Positions 50,503 through 59,895 of a DNA stretch of 64,000 bases are shown one piece after another (positions within the stretch are counted from its first letter, which is position 1; the number at the start of each line of letters is the position of its first letter). A program made the translations under genes and the position numbers. The DNA is from Desulfolinea sp050305405 (GTDB lineage Bacteria; Chloroflexota; Anaerolineae; Anaerolineales; Villigracilaceae): NCBI GenBank assembly GCA_050305405.1, contig JBNLFG010000013.1:62001-126000 (forward strand), written 5' to 3'. The notes beneath the pieces were generated by a model, which was given only the letters and a program-made list of their open reading frames with translations, searched no databases and was not told where the DNA came from.

Positions 50503-50520
50503 ATTTAGGTATGCCTAAAT
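50503..50520 (+). promoter_or_regulatory. DtxR-family operator over the transcription start
   Basis: ATTTAGG-TATG-CCTAAAT: perfect 7-bp arms, closely like iron or manganese boxes of the DtxR/IdeR/MntR families (TTAGG..CCTAA). It overlaps the expected start site of the operon, so metal-loaded DtxR would block its own gene and feo. Confidence 0.8.
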
Positions 50521-50538
50521 ATTATTTTAGAGAGAACT

Positions 50539-51210
50539 ATGAAAGATCAACTGACACACGCAACCGAAGATTATCTAAAGGCCATCTTTGCACTCAGTGC
50601 AGCGGGTGAAACAGCATCCACAACCGCATTGGCAGCCGAACTTGGGGTTGCTGCAGCCTCGGTCACGGGAATGCTCAAACGCCTCGCAGAGACCAACCCG
50701 CCGCTTGTTGAGTATCGCAAGCATCGTGGCGCAACCCTCACGCCCGAGGGCGAGCGGGCTGCTCTCGAAGTCATTCGTCATCACCGCTTGCTCGAAACCT
50801 ATTTGCATCAATCGCTCGGCTTCCCATGGGAAGATGTCCACGAGGAGGCTTGCCGATTGGAACATGTTATCTCGGAGGCTTTCGAAGAGCGGATTGATGC
50901 CGTTCTCGGGTATCCCACTCACGACCCGCACGGCGATCCGATCCCGGACCCGAATCTGGTGATGCCCCAAAAGGCATCCACCCCACTGTCAACGCTGCGT
51001 CCGCCACAGGTCACGATGATACAACGCGTCAACGCTGACGACGGAGACCTCCTGCGCTATCTCGAGGAAAAAGGCTTGGTGCCCGGTAGCAAGTTGGAGG
51101 TGAGAGCGTTCTCGCCTTTTGACGGAAATCTGACCCTGTTCGTCGAGGGGACAGAGATGATCGTCGGGCCCGCTATCACGCATCATATTTTTGTTGAAGA
51201 AGAATCCTAA
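50539..51210 (+). CDS. DtxR-family iron-dependent repressor
   Basis: 223 residues. Winged helix (TTALAAELGVAAASVTGMLKRL), dimerisation domain with the complete metal set: His82 and Glu86 (HRLLE), His101, Cys105, Glu108, His109 (VHEEACRLEH), and a C-terminal SH3/FeoA-like domain (about 150-223). Cys at position 105 matches the Cys of iron-type DtxR/IdeR; MntR types have Asp there. It should repress the operon when Fe2+ is plentiful. GAGAG precedes the ATG. Confidence 0.9.
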   Translation: MKDQLTHATEDYLKAIFALSAAGETASTTALAAELGVAAASVTGMLKRLAETNPPLVEYRKHRGATLTPEGERAALEVIRHHRLLETYLHQSLGFPWEDVHEEACRLEHVISEAFEERIDAVLGYPTHDPHGDPIPDPNLVMPQKASTPLSTLRPPQVTMIQRVNADDGDLLRYLEEKGLVPGSKLEVRAFSPFDGNLTLFVEGTEMIVGPAITHHIFVEEES

Positions 51211-51263
51211 GAAAGAGACTCTCAAAGTTTTGAAAAAATCGAAAGTCTGATCATGGAGACAAT

Positions 51264-52259
51264 ATGCTATATCAAATTTTATTCGTAGCGATCTTGCTCG
51301 TTTTGGGAGCCATCTTTCTCCCCAAGCAAATCAACACGCGCCGTGAAAATAAGCGCCGCGAGGAAGTCGAGGATGCGCTCAAACATCTGCTCGACCGTGA
51401 GCAACAAGGACGCCACGCATCGCCAGAATCATTGGCAGGCAGCATGGGCTTGTCTGCGAAAACAGTAATAGGTATCCTTGCGCGCATGGACGCACAAGGC
51501 TTGATCGAGCACCACGGTACGGAACTACATCTAACATCCGAAGGGGAACGCTGGGCAATTCACGTGGTTCGCGCCCACCGCCTGCTGGAGCGCTATCTGG
51601 CAGACGAGGCACGCCTGCCTTTAGAGAAAGTTCACGCCGAGGCACATCGCCGCGAGCATGGAATGACGCCTGCTGAAGTGGACGCCATGGATACCGCGCT
51701 CGGCTATCCCAGCCGTGACCCGCACGGTGACCCGATCCCCAACCGCGACGGGGTGCTCACTGAAAGCGAAGGTCAACCACTGACTTCCTGGAAAACCGAT
51801 GTTGTGGGACGCATCGTGCATCTCGAGGATGAGCCTGAAATGGCCTTTGCGCAAATCCTCGCCGAAGGGCTGCGGCTCGGACAACGCATCCGCATTTTGG
51901 AGAAAAGCGCCGAACGTTATCTGCTCAGCGATGGCGAAGCCGAGTACCGGCTGGCACCCGCCGTTGCAGCAAATGTCTATGTCACCCCGTTGCCTGAAAG
52001 TCTGCTCGCGCTGGCCGATGCAATCCCGCTCGATGAGTTGGCACACGCCCAAAAAGCTGAGATCATCGCACTGGACGAAGCCTGTCAGGGCTTCACACGT
52101 CGCCGCTTTCTCGATTTGGGTCTGACACCCGGCACAACCATCTTCCCCGAACTGAAAAACTCATTCCGCGACCCACGCGGTTATCGCGTTCGCGGCACGC
52201 TGATCGCCTTGCGCCGCGAACAGGCCAACCAGATCTGGGTAAAAACGCTAGAAAGTTAG
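51264..52259 (+). CDS. Membrane-anchored DtxR-like protein with C-terminal FeoA domain
   Basis: 331 residues. It begins with one membrane helix (MLYQILFVAILLVLGAIFLP), then a winged helix (LAGSMGLSAKTVIGILARM) and a DtxR dimerisation domain whose ligands are kept with His for Cys: His105/Glu109 (AHRLLE) and His124, His128, Glu131, His132 (VHAEAHRREH). A first SH3-like segment and then a full FeoA domain follow (RRRFLDLGLTPGT, YRVRGTLIALRREQ). FeoA assists FeoB. I infer a metal sensor held at the membrane that regulates FeoB directly; DNA binding would need to occur at the membrane. Confidence 0.75.
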   Translation: MLYQILFVAILLVLGAIFLPKQINTRRENKRREEVEDALKHLLDREQQGRHASPESLAGSMGLSAKTVIGILARMDAQGLIEHHGTELHLTSEGERWAIHVVRAHRLLERYLADEARLPLEKVHAEAHRREHGMTPAEVDAMDTALGYPSRDPHGDPIPNRDGVLTESEGQPLTSWKTDVVGRIVHLEDEPEMAFAQILAEGLRLGQRIRILEKSAERYLLSDGEAEYRLAPAVAANVYVTPLPESLLALADAIPLDELAHAQKAEIIALDEACQGFTRRRFLDLGLTPGTTIFPELKNSFRDPRGYRVRGTLIALRREQANQIWVKTLES

Positions 52260-52269
52260 AGAAAATACT

Positions 52270-53103
52270 ATGAGTGAAAAAAACAATCTACCTACCGAAC
52301 ATTGCGAGACCTGCCCCGCCTTCACACAATTGGAGCAAATGGGCATCGAGCTCGATAATTTTGACCGCGTGATTGCGCTGGCGGGCAATCCCAACACTGG
52401 CAAATCGACGCTGTTCAACACCCTAACCGGCCTCAAACAGCACACTGGCAATTGGCCCGGAAAGACCGTCACACGCGCTGAGGGCGGTTTTGAATTCAAT
52501 ACGATCCGCTACAAACTGGTCGATCTGCCCGGCACCTACTCCCTGCTCTCCGCTTCGCAAGATGAAGAGGTAGCACGCGATTTCATCCTCTTTGGAAAAC
52601 CGGATTGCACAATCGTCGTCACAGACGCCACCGCTTTGGAGCGAAATTTAAATCTTGTGATGCAAGTGACAGAAATTACCAGCAATGTTGTTGTTGCTGT
52701 TAATCTGATGGATGAGGCTAGAAGGAAGGGACTAGAAGTGGATACGCGAAGTCTCGCTCGCGATTTAGGCGTGCCCGCCATCCCGATCGTGGCGCGCAGC
52801 GGAGAGGGAATCCACCAACTCCTTTCGACAGTCGCCGAGGTGATCGAGGGCAATATTGCGACAAACCCACGCCGCGTGCAAGGGACACCCGAATTTCAAC
52901 GGGCAGTCGAAGAACTCGCTCTGATGATCGAAGGTACAGCTCCCGGCATCCCGAACGCCCGCTGGCTCGCGATCCGCTTATTGGACGGGGACGCCAAAGT
53001 TGAGCAAGCCCTGCGCGAAGGCAACCTGACCGAACTCGTCAGTCGCCAACAGGATGCAGACGTACAATTCAGCAAAAAGATGGCCGTCGATGGGAGACAA
53101 TAA
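52270..53103 (+). CDS. feoB: FeoB G-protein and GDI domain, separate polypeptide
   Basis: 277 residues. P-loop GNPNTGKST (39-47), G3 in LVDLPGTYSLL, G4 NLMDEA, G5 near IVARSGEG, then the helical GDI domain to the end. There is no membrane segment. An N-terminal extension holds a Cys pair (HCETCP, Cys12 and Cys15) that could bind metal. FeoB is normally one chain of 600-770 residues; here the cytosolic part is its own gene. The stop is one base before the ATG of the permease part. GTP binding would drive or switch Fe2+ import. Confidence 0.9.
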   Translation: MSEKNNLPTEHCETCPAFTQLEQMGIELDNFDRVIALAGNPNTGKSTLFNTLTGLKQHTGNWPGKTVTRAEGGFEFNTIRYKLVDLPGTYSLLSASQDEEVARDFILFGKPDCTIVVTDATALERNLNLVMQVTEITSNVVVAVNLMDEARRKGLEVDTRSLARDLGVPAIPIVARSGEGIHQLLSTVAEVIEGNIATNPRRVQGTPEFQRAVEELALMIEGTAPGIPNARWLAIRLLDGDAKVEQALREGNLTELVSRQQDADVQFSKKMAVDGRQ

Positions 53104-53104
53104 G

Positions 53105-54496
53105 ATGAGCGCAACTCCTAACGAAATCCTCAGCAAAGCCGCCGAACTGCGCAGTACTCTCTCGAGCAGCTTCCGTGACGAGGTCGTCAAATCGCTCTAT
53201 AGCGAAGCCGAAAGCATCACCAAGCGTGCCGTTCATCCGAAGGGCGACCACGAATATGATCTTGACCAGCGTATTGACCGGATTGTGACTTCACCAATCT
53301 TCGGGTTGCCGCTCATGCTGCTCATCCTCGCAATCGTTATCTGGATCACGGTTGTTGGCGCAAACGTGCCATCGAATATGATCGCAACCGTCCTCTTCTG
53401 GATCGAAGATCAAGCCGCGACACTCTTCACCAATATCGGCATCCCGTGGTGGATCACAGGCTTCATTTGGCATGGCGTCTATCGCGGCTTGGCCTGGGTC
53501 GTTGCTGTGATGCTGCCTCCGATGGCAATCTTCTTCCCCCTCTTCACCTTTCTCGAAGACTTGGGCTATCTGCCACGCGTCGCCTTCAACATGGACTTTC
53601 TCTTCAAAAAAGCGGGCGCGCACGGCAAACAAGCCCTGACGATGGCGATGGGCTTTGGCTGTAATGCCGCCGGAATCGTGGCAACCCGTATCATCGACTC
53701 GCCGCGTGAACGCCTGATCGCGATCTTGACGAACAACTTTGTCCCGTGCAACGGACGCTTTCCAACCCTCATCATGCTCGGGACGGTATTTGTCGCCGCA
53801 TCCTTTTCGCCGGTATACGCATCCATAGCGGCAGCAGGTTCAGTTGTCGCAGTGGTCGTGCTCGGCATCCTCTTCACGCTGGCTGTCTCATGGGCGCTGT
53901 CCAAAACAATCCTGAAGGGCGAAGCATCCGCCTTTACGCTGGAATTACCGCCCTACCGCAGCCCGAATTTTCTGCAAATCCTGTACACATCGCTGATCGA
54001 CCGCACCTTATTCGTGCTTTGGCGAGCCATCCAAACAGCGGCTCCGGCAGGTGCGGTCATCTGGGTGTTGGCAAATATTCAAATTACGGGCATGAGCCTT
54101 GCGCAACATGTCGCTAACTTTCTCAATCCCGCCGGGCTGCTGCTCGGGCTGGATGGCGTGATTTTGCTTGCTTATATCATTGCTATTCCCGCGAACGAGA
54201 TCGTTGTACCAACCATGCTAATGATTTATATGGGCACGGGTATGATGATCGAACTCGACTCGATGAGCGCCCTGCGCACACTACTGGTCGATCAAAACGG
54301 CTGGACGATGCTGACGGCGGTAAACTTGATGCTTTTTGCGCTGCTGCATAACCCCTGCGCAACGGCGATCATGACGATCTACAAAGAGACCAACAGCCGC
54401 AAATGGGCAACCGTTGGCGCGCTGTTGCCACTGGGCATTGGCATCGTGGTGACGTTCCTGACAGCGAGTATTGCGCGCTTATTTGGGTGGGTCTAA
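53105..54496 (+). CDS. feoB: FeoB membrane domain, separate polypeptide
   Basis: 463 residues. Residues 1-65 are soluble, then YDLDQRIDRIVTSPIFGLPLML begins the membrane part with nine or ten helices. Gate motifs are present: GFGCNAAGIVATRIIDSPRE (with the conserved pore Cys), NNFVPCNGRFPTLIML and the final HNPCATAIMTIYKE. These Cys residues are thought to guide Fe2+. The ATG at 53105, with GGGAG nine bases before, begins directly after the G-domain gene; sequence farther upstream in this frame overlaps that gene and is not counted. It ends the iron operon. Confidence 0.9.
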   Translation: MSATPNEILSKAAELRSTLSSSFRDEVVKSLYSEAESITKRAVHPKGDHEYDLDQRIDRIVTSPIFGLPLMLLILAIVIWITVVGANVPSNMIATVLFWIEDQAATLFTNIGIPWWITGFIWHGVYRGLAWVVAVMLPPMAIFFPLFTFLEDLGYLPRVAFNMDFLFKKAGAHGKQALTMAMGFGCNAAGIVATRIIDSPRERLIAILTNNFVPCNGRFPTLIMLGTVFVAASFSPVYASIAAAGSVVAVVVLGILFTLAVSWALSKTILKGEASAFTLELPPYRSPNFLQILYTSLIDRTLFVLWRAIQTAAPAGAVIWVLANIQITGMSLAQHVANFLNPAGLLLGLDGVILLAYIIAIPANEIVVPTMLMIYMGTGMMIELDSMSALRTLLVDQNGWTMLTAVNLMLFALLHNPCATAIMTIYKETNSRKWATVGALLPLGIGIVVTFLTASIARLFGWV

Positions 54497-54536
54497 TCCC
54501 CCATCCTATTTCAATTTATAACTTACCATATTGATT

Positions 54537-55382
54537 ATGCGCAAAACAAAAATTGGATTTTTACACCCAGGGGCGATGGGAATCTCGCTCGCGGCATCCG
54601 CGCAAAACAGCGGGCATGAAGCCTATTGGATTTCAGATGGACGCAGCGCAGCAACACACAAACGCGCCGGGGAGCACGGCCTGATTGATGCAGGGACGCT
54701 GACGCACCTGACCCAAATTTGCGAGGTGGTTGTCAGCATCTGCCCGCCCCACGCATCTGTGGATGTAGCCCAAAGCGTAGCAGCCTTATCTTTTCAAGGT
54801 CTCTACCTCGATGCAAATGCCATTGCACCCCAAACAAGCCTCCGCATTCAAGAGATCGTAGAGCGCGCAGGCGCACGCTATGTCGACGGGAGTGTGATCG
54901 GTGGGCCAGCTTGGGAAAAAGGAAAGACTTGGCTGCATCTATCTGGTGGATATGCGCAGGAAATTGCAGCGCTATCCGAAGCTGGCCCCTTAGAAACAAA
55001 TATCCTTGGAGAAGAGATTGGCAAAGCATCAGCACTCAAGATGGCATACGCGGCTTACTCCAAAGGCACAACCGCGCTATTGGCCGCCATTCTGGCTCTC
55101 GCGGAAAACTTTGATGTTCGCGAAAGTCTCGAAGCAGAATGGGCAAAAGACGATTCCGCTTTTGTCGAGCAAGTTCATAAACGCACACAACGCGTTACCG
55201 CCAAAGCATGGCGCTTCGCAGGCGAAATGGATGAAATCGCCAAAACCTTTGCAGATGCAGGCCTGCCCAGCGGTTTTCACGATGCGGCTGGAGAGATTTA
55301 TCGTCGCATGGCTGAGTTCAAAGCTCTTGGCGAGACTCCCGATCTGGAAACCATACTCAATAAGCTGCTTGGCAATGTCTGA
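54537..55382 (+). CDS. NAD(P)-dependent 6-phosphogluconate-dehydrogenase-like oxidoreductase (DUF1932 type)
   Basis: 281 residues from the ATG at 54537. N-terminal Rossmann domain (IGFLHPGAMGISLAASAQNSG; VVVSICPPHAS), the beta-hydroxyacid signature YVDGSVIGGPAWEKG, and a helical C-terminal domain with Lys in KASALKMAYAAYSKGTTALL, the catalytic Lys position of the family. The substrate is unknown. No ribosome-binding site is seen; the ATG follows CATATT closely, so leaderless expression is possible. It overlaps the next gene by eight bases. Confidence 0.8.
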   Translation: MRKTKIGFLHPGAMGISLAASAQNSGHEAYWISDGRSAATHKRAGEHGLIDAGTLTHLTQICEVVVSICPPHASVDVAQSVAALSFQGLYLDANAIAPQTSLRIQEIVERAGARYVDGSVIGGPAWEKGKTWLHLSGGYAQEIAALSEAGPLETNILGEEIGKASALKMAYAAYSKGTTALLAAILALAENFDVRESLEAEWAKDDSAFVEQVHKRTQRVTAKAWRFAGEMDEIAKTFADAGLPSGFHDAAGEIYRRMAEFKALGETPDLETILNKLLGNV

Positions 55383-55770
55383 CAGGATCATCATCTTCGA
55401 TGGGGTTTGCAATCTCTGCAACTGGGCCGTATGCTTCATCATCAGACACGATTCGCAAGGTAACTTCAAGTTTACGTCTGCGCAATCAGAGCAGGGACAA
55501 GAACTTCTACACAGACACAAACTTGCCATCGAAAACCCAGAAAGCGTATTTTTAATCCAAAATAATCGAGCGTTAAAAGAAAGTGCTGCTGCGCTGGAAA
55601 TCGCAGCAGCACTTGATGGTGCTTGGAAGGCATTATTGATCTTTCGCTTGATCCCCGAGCCTGCACGTGACAAGCTCTACAGGTGGGTCGCGCGCAATCG
55701 TTATCGCTGGTTCGGAAAACGTGATGTTTGCATGCTTCCCAGCGATGAAGTGAAAAGTCGTTTTTTATAA
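55375..55770 (+). CDS. DCC-family thiol-disulfide oxidoreductase-like protein (DUF393)
   Basis: 131 residues. Starts RIIIFDGVCNLCNWAV with the DxxCxxC motif that names the family; ends with the partner motif RNRYRWFGKRDVC. A small thioredoxin-fold-like protein, redox role presumed. The ATG at 55375 lies inside the last codons of the preceding dehydrogenase gene (8-nt overlap); sequence in this frame further upstream belongs to that gene. It converges on mfd and overlaps its end by six bases. Confidence 0.85.
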   Translation: MSDRIIIFDGVCNLCNWAVCFIIRHDSQGNFKFTSAQSEQGQELLHRHKLAIENPESVFLIQNNRALKESAAALEIAAALDGAWKALLIFRLIPEPARDKLYRWVARNRYRWFGKRDVCMLPSDEVKSRFL

Positions 55771-58700
55771 CTTTTCCAAAATATTCAATAAACGCTTTTT
55801 CCAATCGGTTTCGCCCCCAAAGGTGAGCCAATATGCATTCTTGCCCTTACGCGTATTTACACCGAGATCAGTTAGCGTGCGGCGTTGTTGTCCGCCATAG
55901 CGGAACACGATCTGCGCGCCGCTCATTACGATCGATTCCAGTCCAACACGCTCGGCAAGGATCTTTACCGCGATCTGGTAAAAGAGATTTTCAACCATCT
56001 CAGGCAGGTCGCCAAAGCGATCCGCAAACTCGATGCGGGTGGCATCCAACTCGCCTTCGTCGACGATGTTGGCCAGGCGACGATAAAGACGTAGGCGTAA
56101 ATTCTGGTCGGGGATATAGGTTGCGGGGATGCCGATCGGGAGCGGTAATTCCACATTGACGGGTTGCATATTGACCGGTTTGAAGTTCTCTGGCGAAAAT
56201 TGCTGAAGATCAGAATCAACTTCAAAGCGCGAGCGTGCCACTGCCTCCGACAAAAGACGCGTATAAAGATGGAACCCAACCGACGCCATGTGTCCGTGCT
56301 GGCGCATCCCCAAAAGATCCCCCGCGCCACGAATTTCGAGATCACGCATGGCGATGGAATAGCCTGCGCCAAGCTGGGTATTCTCGGCGATGACTTCCAG
56401 ACGCGCTTGTCCTTCTTCGGTCGGCATCTTCTTGCGATGACGGAAGAAGTAGGCGTATGCGCGCACCGCCCCACGACCAACACGCCCGCGCAATTGATAG
56501 AGCTGCGCCAAGCCGAAAGTATCACCGCGGTCGACAATCAGCGTGTTCGCATTTGGGATATCCAGACCGGATTCAATGATGGTCGTCGCCAGCAAGACAT
56601 CGTATTTACCAAGCACAAAATCTGCCATGACTTTTGAAAGCTCACCTTCAGCCATTTGCCCGTGCCCAATGGCGATGCGCGCTTCAGGGACGAGTTTTTG
56701 CAAATGCGCCTTCATAGCGCCGATGGTCTGGACGCGATTGTGGACGAAGAAAACCTGCCCGCCACGATCCATCTCACGCAGGATCGCCTGACGAACGAGC
56801 TTTTGTGAGTAAGGCCCGACATGCGTCACAATCGGCAAACGTTCTTCGGGCGGCGTGTTTAAATTCGAGATGTCGCGCACACCAGTTAGCGCCATGTAAA
56901 GCGTTCTCGGGATAGGCGTGGCTGTCATCGTGAGCACGTCCACTTCAGTGCGCATCTTTTTGAGATGCTCCTTGTGTGCCACGCCAAAACGCTGCTCTTC
57001 GTCGATAATGACCAGCCCTAAATCCTTGAAAAGAACATCGCCAGAGATCAAGCGATGCGTACCGATCACAATATCCACAGCGCCCTTTGAAAGATCAAGC
57101 AAGATTTTTGCCTGCTGGCGCGGCGTGCGGAAACGCGAAAGCATTTCCACCTTGACCGGGAAGGCTGCCAGACGCTGGTGAAAAGTCTCAAAATGTTGTT
57201 GCGCCAAAACCGTGGTCGGCACCAAGATCGCCACCTGGCGCCCTTCCATGACGGCCTTGAATGCCGCACGCAACGCAATCTCAGTCTTGCCGTAGCCCAC
57301 GTCGCCGCACAGCAGCCTGTCCATCGGACGTGACTTCTCCATATCACGTTTGACTTCCTCGATAACGCGCAATTGGTCGTCGGTTTCGACATAAGGGAAA
57401 CTGCCCTCGAGCTCGCGCTGCCAGGGCGTATCGGGAGCGAAAGCAAATCCTTGTGCCGTTTTGCGACGTGCGTACAGATCGAGCAGATCTTCGGCGACTT
57501 CCTGTACCGCCTCGCGCACGCGACCTTTGGCTTGCTTCCACGCTTCACCACCGAGGCGGCTGATGCTGGGTGTGCCCCCATCTGGCCCAATATAGCGGGT
57601 CAACCTGTCAGCTTGGTGCACGGGCACGAAGAGTCTGTCCGCATCCTTGTATTCGATGCGCAAAAACTCACGCTCGTTACCCTCAAGCGTGCGCTGAACA
57701 AGCCCCGTGTATTTACCGATACCGTGATCGATATGCACCACCCAATCACCGGGACTCAAATCCGCGTAGGCGGCTTCGGGTGCATCCGCAGCTTTACGTT
57801 GTCTGCGGCGTGGGCGGGGGCGCTCCCAGCCGAATATCTCGGCGTCGGTGACGAGAGAAACGTTGCCTAAAGACCAGCCGCCCGAAAGCGAATCGCAAAG
57901 AAACTCCGGCGAGCGGTACTCAGCATCTTCAAAAGGATGATGCTCACGCCACAGTTCTTCAAGACGCTCGCATTGGCGCGAGGCAATGACAACAACCTTA
58001 TCAAGCGCGATCTGCTCGGCGACGAAATCCATAAAGGGTTTCAGGCGTCCGCTAAAGCGCGGCAGCACGCCAAAATCCGAGGTCGTTTCGGGGAGAGCGG
58101 TCGAGTAGCCGAGTTCAAGAGTCGGGCGTCCATGCAGGCTGTCTTCGAGTTCCGACCATGTCAGATAGGGAATCGGGAAATCTTCAGCAAGGGTTTCCTC
58201 CTGAATGCTTTCACGACGAAGAACGACCGCTTGCTCTTCGATTTCATCGACGGTAGATTCCGTGATGCCAAGATCATCGATCAGCACAAGCGTACGCGAA
58301 GGGAGATAATCGAGCAGACTGGCAGGAAATTCGTGAATCAGCGGGATATGAAATTCAGAGGGCTGAGCATTGGAATTTGGGAGTTGGTAATCAGCGTCAG
58401 GAAGAATGAACTCGCGCGCAGGCGTAATAAGTATCTCTTTTAGCGTCTGAAGCGTGCGCTGGGATGTAGGATCAAAACTCTTGATGGTATCAAGTTCATC
58501 GCCGAAGAAATCCAAACGAACAGGGAAGTTTTCAGCTGGCGCCCAAATATCGAGCAAGCCTCCACGATGCGAAAATTGTCCGGGCTCAAGGACGGTGTTG
58601 ACCGGCTCGTAGCCAATCCGCACCCAGGTTTCAAGCAGTTGTGTGATGAGTAACTGATCGCCAATTTTCAGGCGTTTGGCGGCTTTTAGGAAATCACGGC

Positions 58701-59139
58701 GCGGGAGGGTACGCGTCATCAAGGCACGTGCCGAGGCGACGATCACAGGCGGGGTTTCGGGTTTCTTTGCAAAGGGAAGATGATAGGCGGCAAGCGCTGT
58801 CAGCGTTTGAATACGCTCACGTCGACTGGTGGCACCCCAGGCAGCCTCTTCGTAAAAAAGCGGATTGGGTTCAGGGAAGAGATAACGCGGCGACTTCGAC
58901 AGCCAAAAAGAAAGCTCATCGGCGAACTCCAGGGCTCGGTCGGCGCGGTCGGTGAGGAAAAGGATCGGGATGCCCAAATCTTCACTAAGGGAAGCAAGCA
59001 CGGGGAGGCGTGCGGCACGTGGCAATCCCAATCCCGGATATGCTTTCGCCGAGCGAGCCACATCCAAGACATCTGCATACAAAGGCAACTCTCGAATAGG
59101 ATCAAAAAGGGGCGATGTCATCCGCTGCCCGCTAGCCAT
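55765..59139 (-). CDS. mfd: Transcription-repair coupling factor
   Basis: 1124 residues. The UvrB-like N-terminal part includes DFFGDELDTI and the damage-recognition-like region; the RNAP-interacting CarD-like domain starts PGDWVVHIDHGIGKYTGLV near residue 465. The translocase motor carries Walker A LLCGDVGYGKTEIALRA, DEEQRFG, TATPIPRT, ESGLDIPNANT and QLRGRVGRG. The D7 autoinhibitory domain closes the chain. It removes stalled RNA polymerase and recruits UvrA. ATG at 59139 overlaps the pth stop by eight bases, so it is coupled to pth; ATG at 59121 is an alternative. Confidence 0.95.
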   Translation of the reverse strand: MASGQRMTSPLFDPIRELPLYADVLDVARSAKAYPGLGLPRAARLPVLASLSEDLGIPILFLTDRADRALEFADELSFWLSKSPRYLFPEPNPLFYEEAAWGATSRRERIQTLTALAAYHLPFAKKPETPPVIVASARALMTRTLPRRDFLKAAKRLKIGDQLLITQLLETWVRIGYEPVNTVLEPGQFSHRGGLLDIWAPAENFPVRLDFFGDELDTIKSFDPTSQRTLQTLKEILITPAREFILPDADYQLPNSNAQPSEFHIPLIHEFPASLLDYLPSRTLVLIDDLGITESTVDEIEEQAVVLRRESIQEETLAEDFPIPYLTWSELEDSLHGRPTLELGYSTALPETTSDFGVLPRFSGRLKPFMDFVAEQIALDKVVVIASRQCERLEELWREHHPFEDAEYRSPEFLCDSLSGGWSLGNVSLVTDAEIFGWERPRPRRRQRKAADAPEAAYADLSPGDWVVHIDHGIGKYTGLVQRTLEGNEREFLRIEYKDADRLFVPVHQADRLTRYIGPDGGTPSISRLGGEAWKQAKGRVREAVQEVAEDLLDLYARRKTAQGFAFAPDTPWQRELEGSFPYVETDDQLRVIEEVKRDMEKSRPMDRLLCGDVGYGKTEIALRAAFKAVMEGRQVAILVPTTVLAQQHFETFHQRLAAFPVKVEMLSRFRTPRQQAKILLDLSKGAVDIVIGTHRLISGDVLFKDLGLVIIDEEQRFGVAHKEHLKKMRTEVDVLTMTATPIPRTLYMALTGVRDISNLNTPPEERLPIVTHVGPYSQKLVRQAILREMDRGGQVFFVHNRVQTIGAMKAHLQKLVPEARIAIGHGQMAEGELSKVMADFVLGKYDVLLATTIIESGLDIPNANTLIVDRGDTFGLAQLYQLRGRVGRGAVRAYAYFFRHRKKMPTEEGQARLEVIAENTQLGAGYSIAMRDLEIRGAGDLLGMRQHGHMASVGFHLYTRLLSEAVARSRFEVDSDLQQFSPENFKPVNMQPVNVELPLPIGIPATYIPDQNLRLRLYRRLANIVDEGELDATRIEFADRFGDLPEMVENLFYQIAVKILAERVGLESIVMSGAQIVFRYGGQQRRTLTDLGVNTRKGKNAYWLTFGGETDWKKRLLNILEKL

Positions 59140-59701
59140 TGAATTGATTCATTGCTTTATCCAAGCCGGCACTGATAAAGGTTTCTACAGCGTCAGTAGC
59201 CCGATCAAGCGTCTCAGATAAAATTTGTTGGTCGCCCTTGGCAAAATCCTGTAAAACGTAGGCAGCAGCGTCCATGCGTCCGGGCGGACGCCCAATGCCC
59301 AAACGCAGACGCGGAAAGTCCTGCGTGCCAAGATGCTGAATGGTCGACTTAATACCTTTTTGCCCGCCCGCTCCCCCACCGGGGCGAATACGCAGCGTGC
59401 CAAAAGGCAAATCAAGATCATCGTGGGCAACAATGAGATTTTCGAGCGGAACTTTATAAAAACGCACCAACCCCTGCACGGCCTGACCGGAGAGATTCAT
59501 GAAGGTTTGCGGCTTGGCAAGGATCACTTTCACGCCCTGATAGGTCACGGAGCCAAGCAACGCTTTCGACTGCATCCGGCGCATACGCGCATCCAGACGC
59601 ACAGAAAGACGGTCAATCAACATAAACCCGATGTTGTGACGGTTTTCGCGGTATTCACGACCCGGGTTTCCCAAGCCGACGATCAAGAAAGTTTCACTCA
59701 T
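59132..59701 (-). CDS. pth: Peptidyl-tRNA hydrolase
   Basis: 189 residues. LIVGLGNPGREYRENRHNIGF holds the catalytic His and Asn; then KPQTFMNLSGQAVQGL, HDDLDLPFG and GGGAGGQKGIKSTIQHLGT. It frees tRNA from dropped peptidyl-tRNA. AAGGA precedes the ATG. The pth-mfd order is a common conserved pair. Confidence 0.96.
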   Translation of the reverse strand: MSETFLIVGLGNPGREYRENRHNIGFMLIDRLSVRLDARMRRMQSKALLGSVTYQGVKVILAKPQTFMNLSGQAVQGLVRFYKVPLENLIVAHDDLDLPFGTLRIRPGGGAGGQKGIKSTIQHLGTQDFPRLRLGIGRPPGRMDAAAYVLQDFAKGDQQILSETLDRATDAVETFISAGLDKAMNQFNG

Positions 59702-59727
59702 AACGATTTATCCTTTTGCAACTGTTA

Positions 59728-59757
59728 AGTTTAACACAAAGCAAAGCCCCTTTTCAA
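59728..59757 (-). promoter_or_regulatory. Promoter of pth-mfd
   Basis: Minus strand: -35 TTGAAA (59757-59752), 18-bp spacer, -10 TAAACT (59733-59728). The gene starts 27 bases later. Confidence 0.55.
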
Positions 59758-59783
59758 AGGAAACGATGAAAACTTACAATTCC

Positions 59784-59799
59784 TTGACAATGCTATAAC
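59784..59799 (+). promoter_or_regulatory. Candidate promoter of the Roadblock gene
   Basis: TGCTATAAC (59791-59799) fits an extended -10. A TTGACA at 59784 is too close to act with it. A second candidate, TGGTAAACT, is near 59847-59855. Which one is used cannot be decided by eye. Confidence 0.35.
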
Positions 59800-59895
59800 G
59801 AGGCCAAAACAGGTAAAACGGTCATGCCCAGCCCTCTAATTTTATGGTAAACTCGTAGTCATTAAACTACACAAAAGCAACGGAGGTCCCCTCGG

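Noticed and set aside
52896..53110. FeoB split as a simple frameshift
   Set aside because: The first gene ends with an in-frame stop after the complete GDI domain. The second has its own GGGAG and ATG at the right distance and a soluble N-terminal lead-in, so two genes are more likely than one broken gene.
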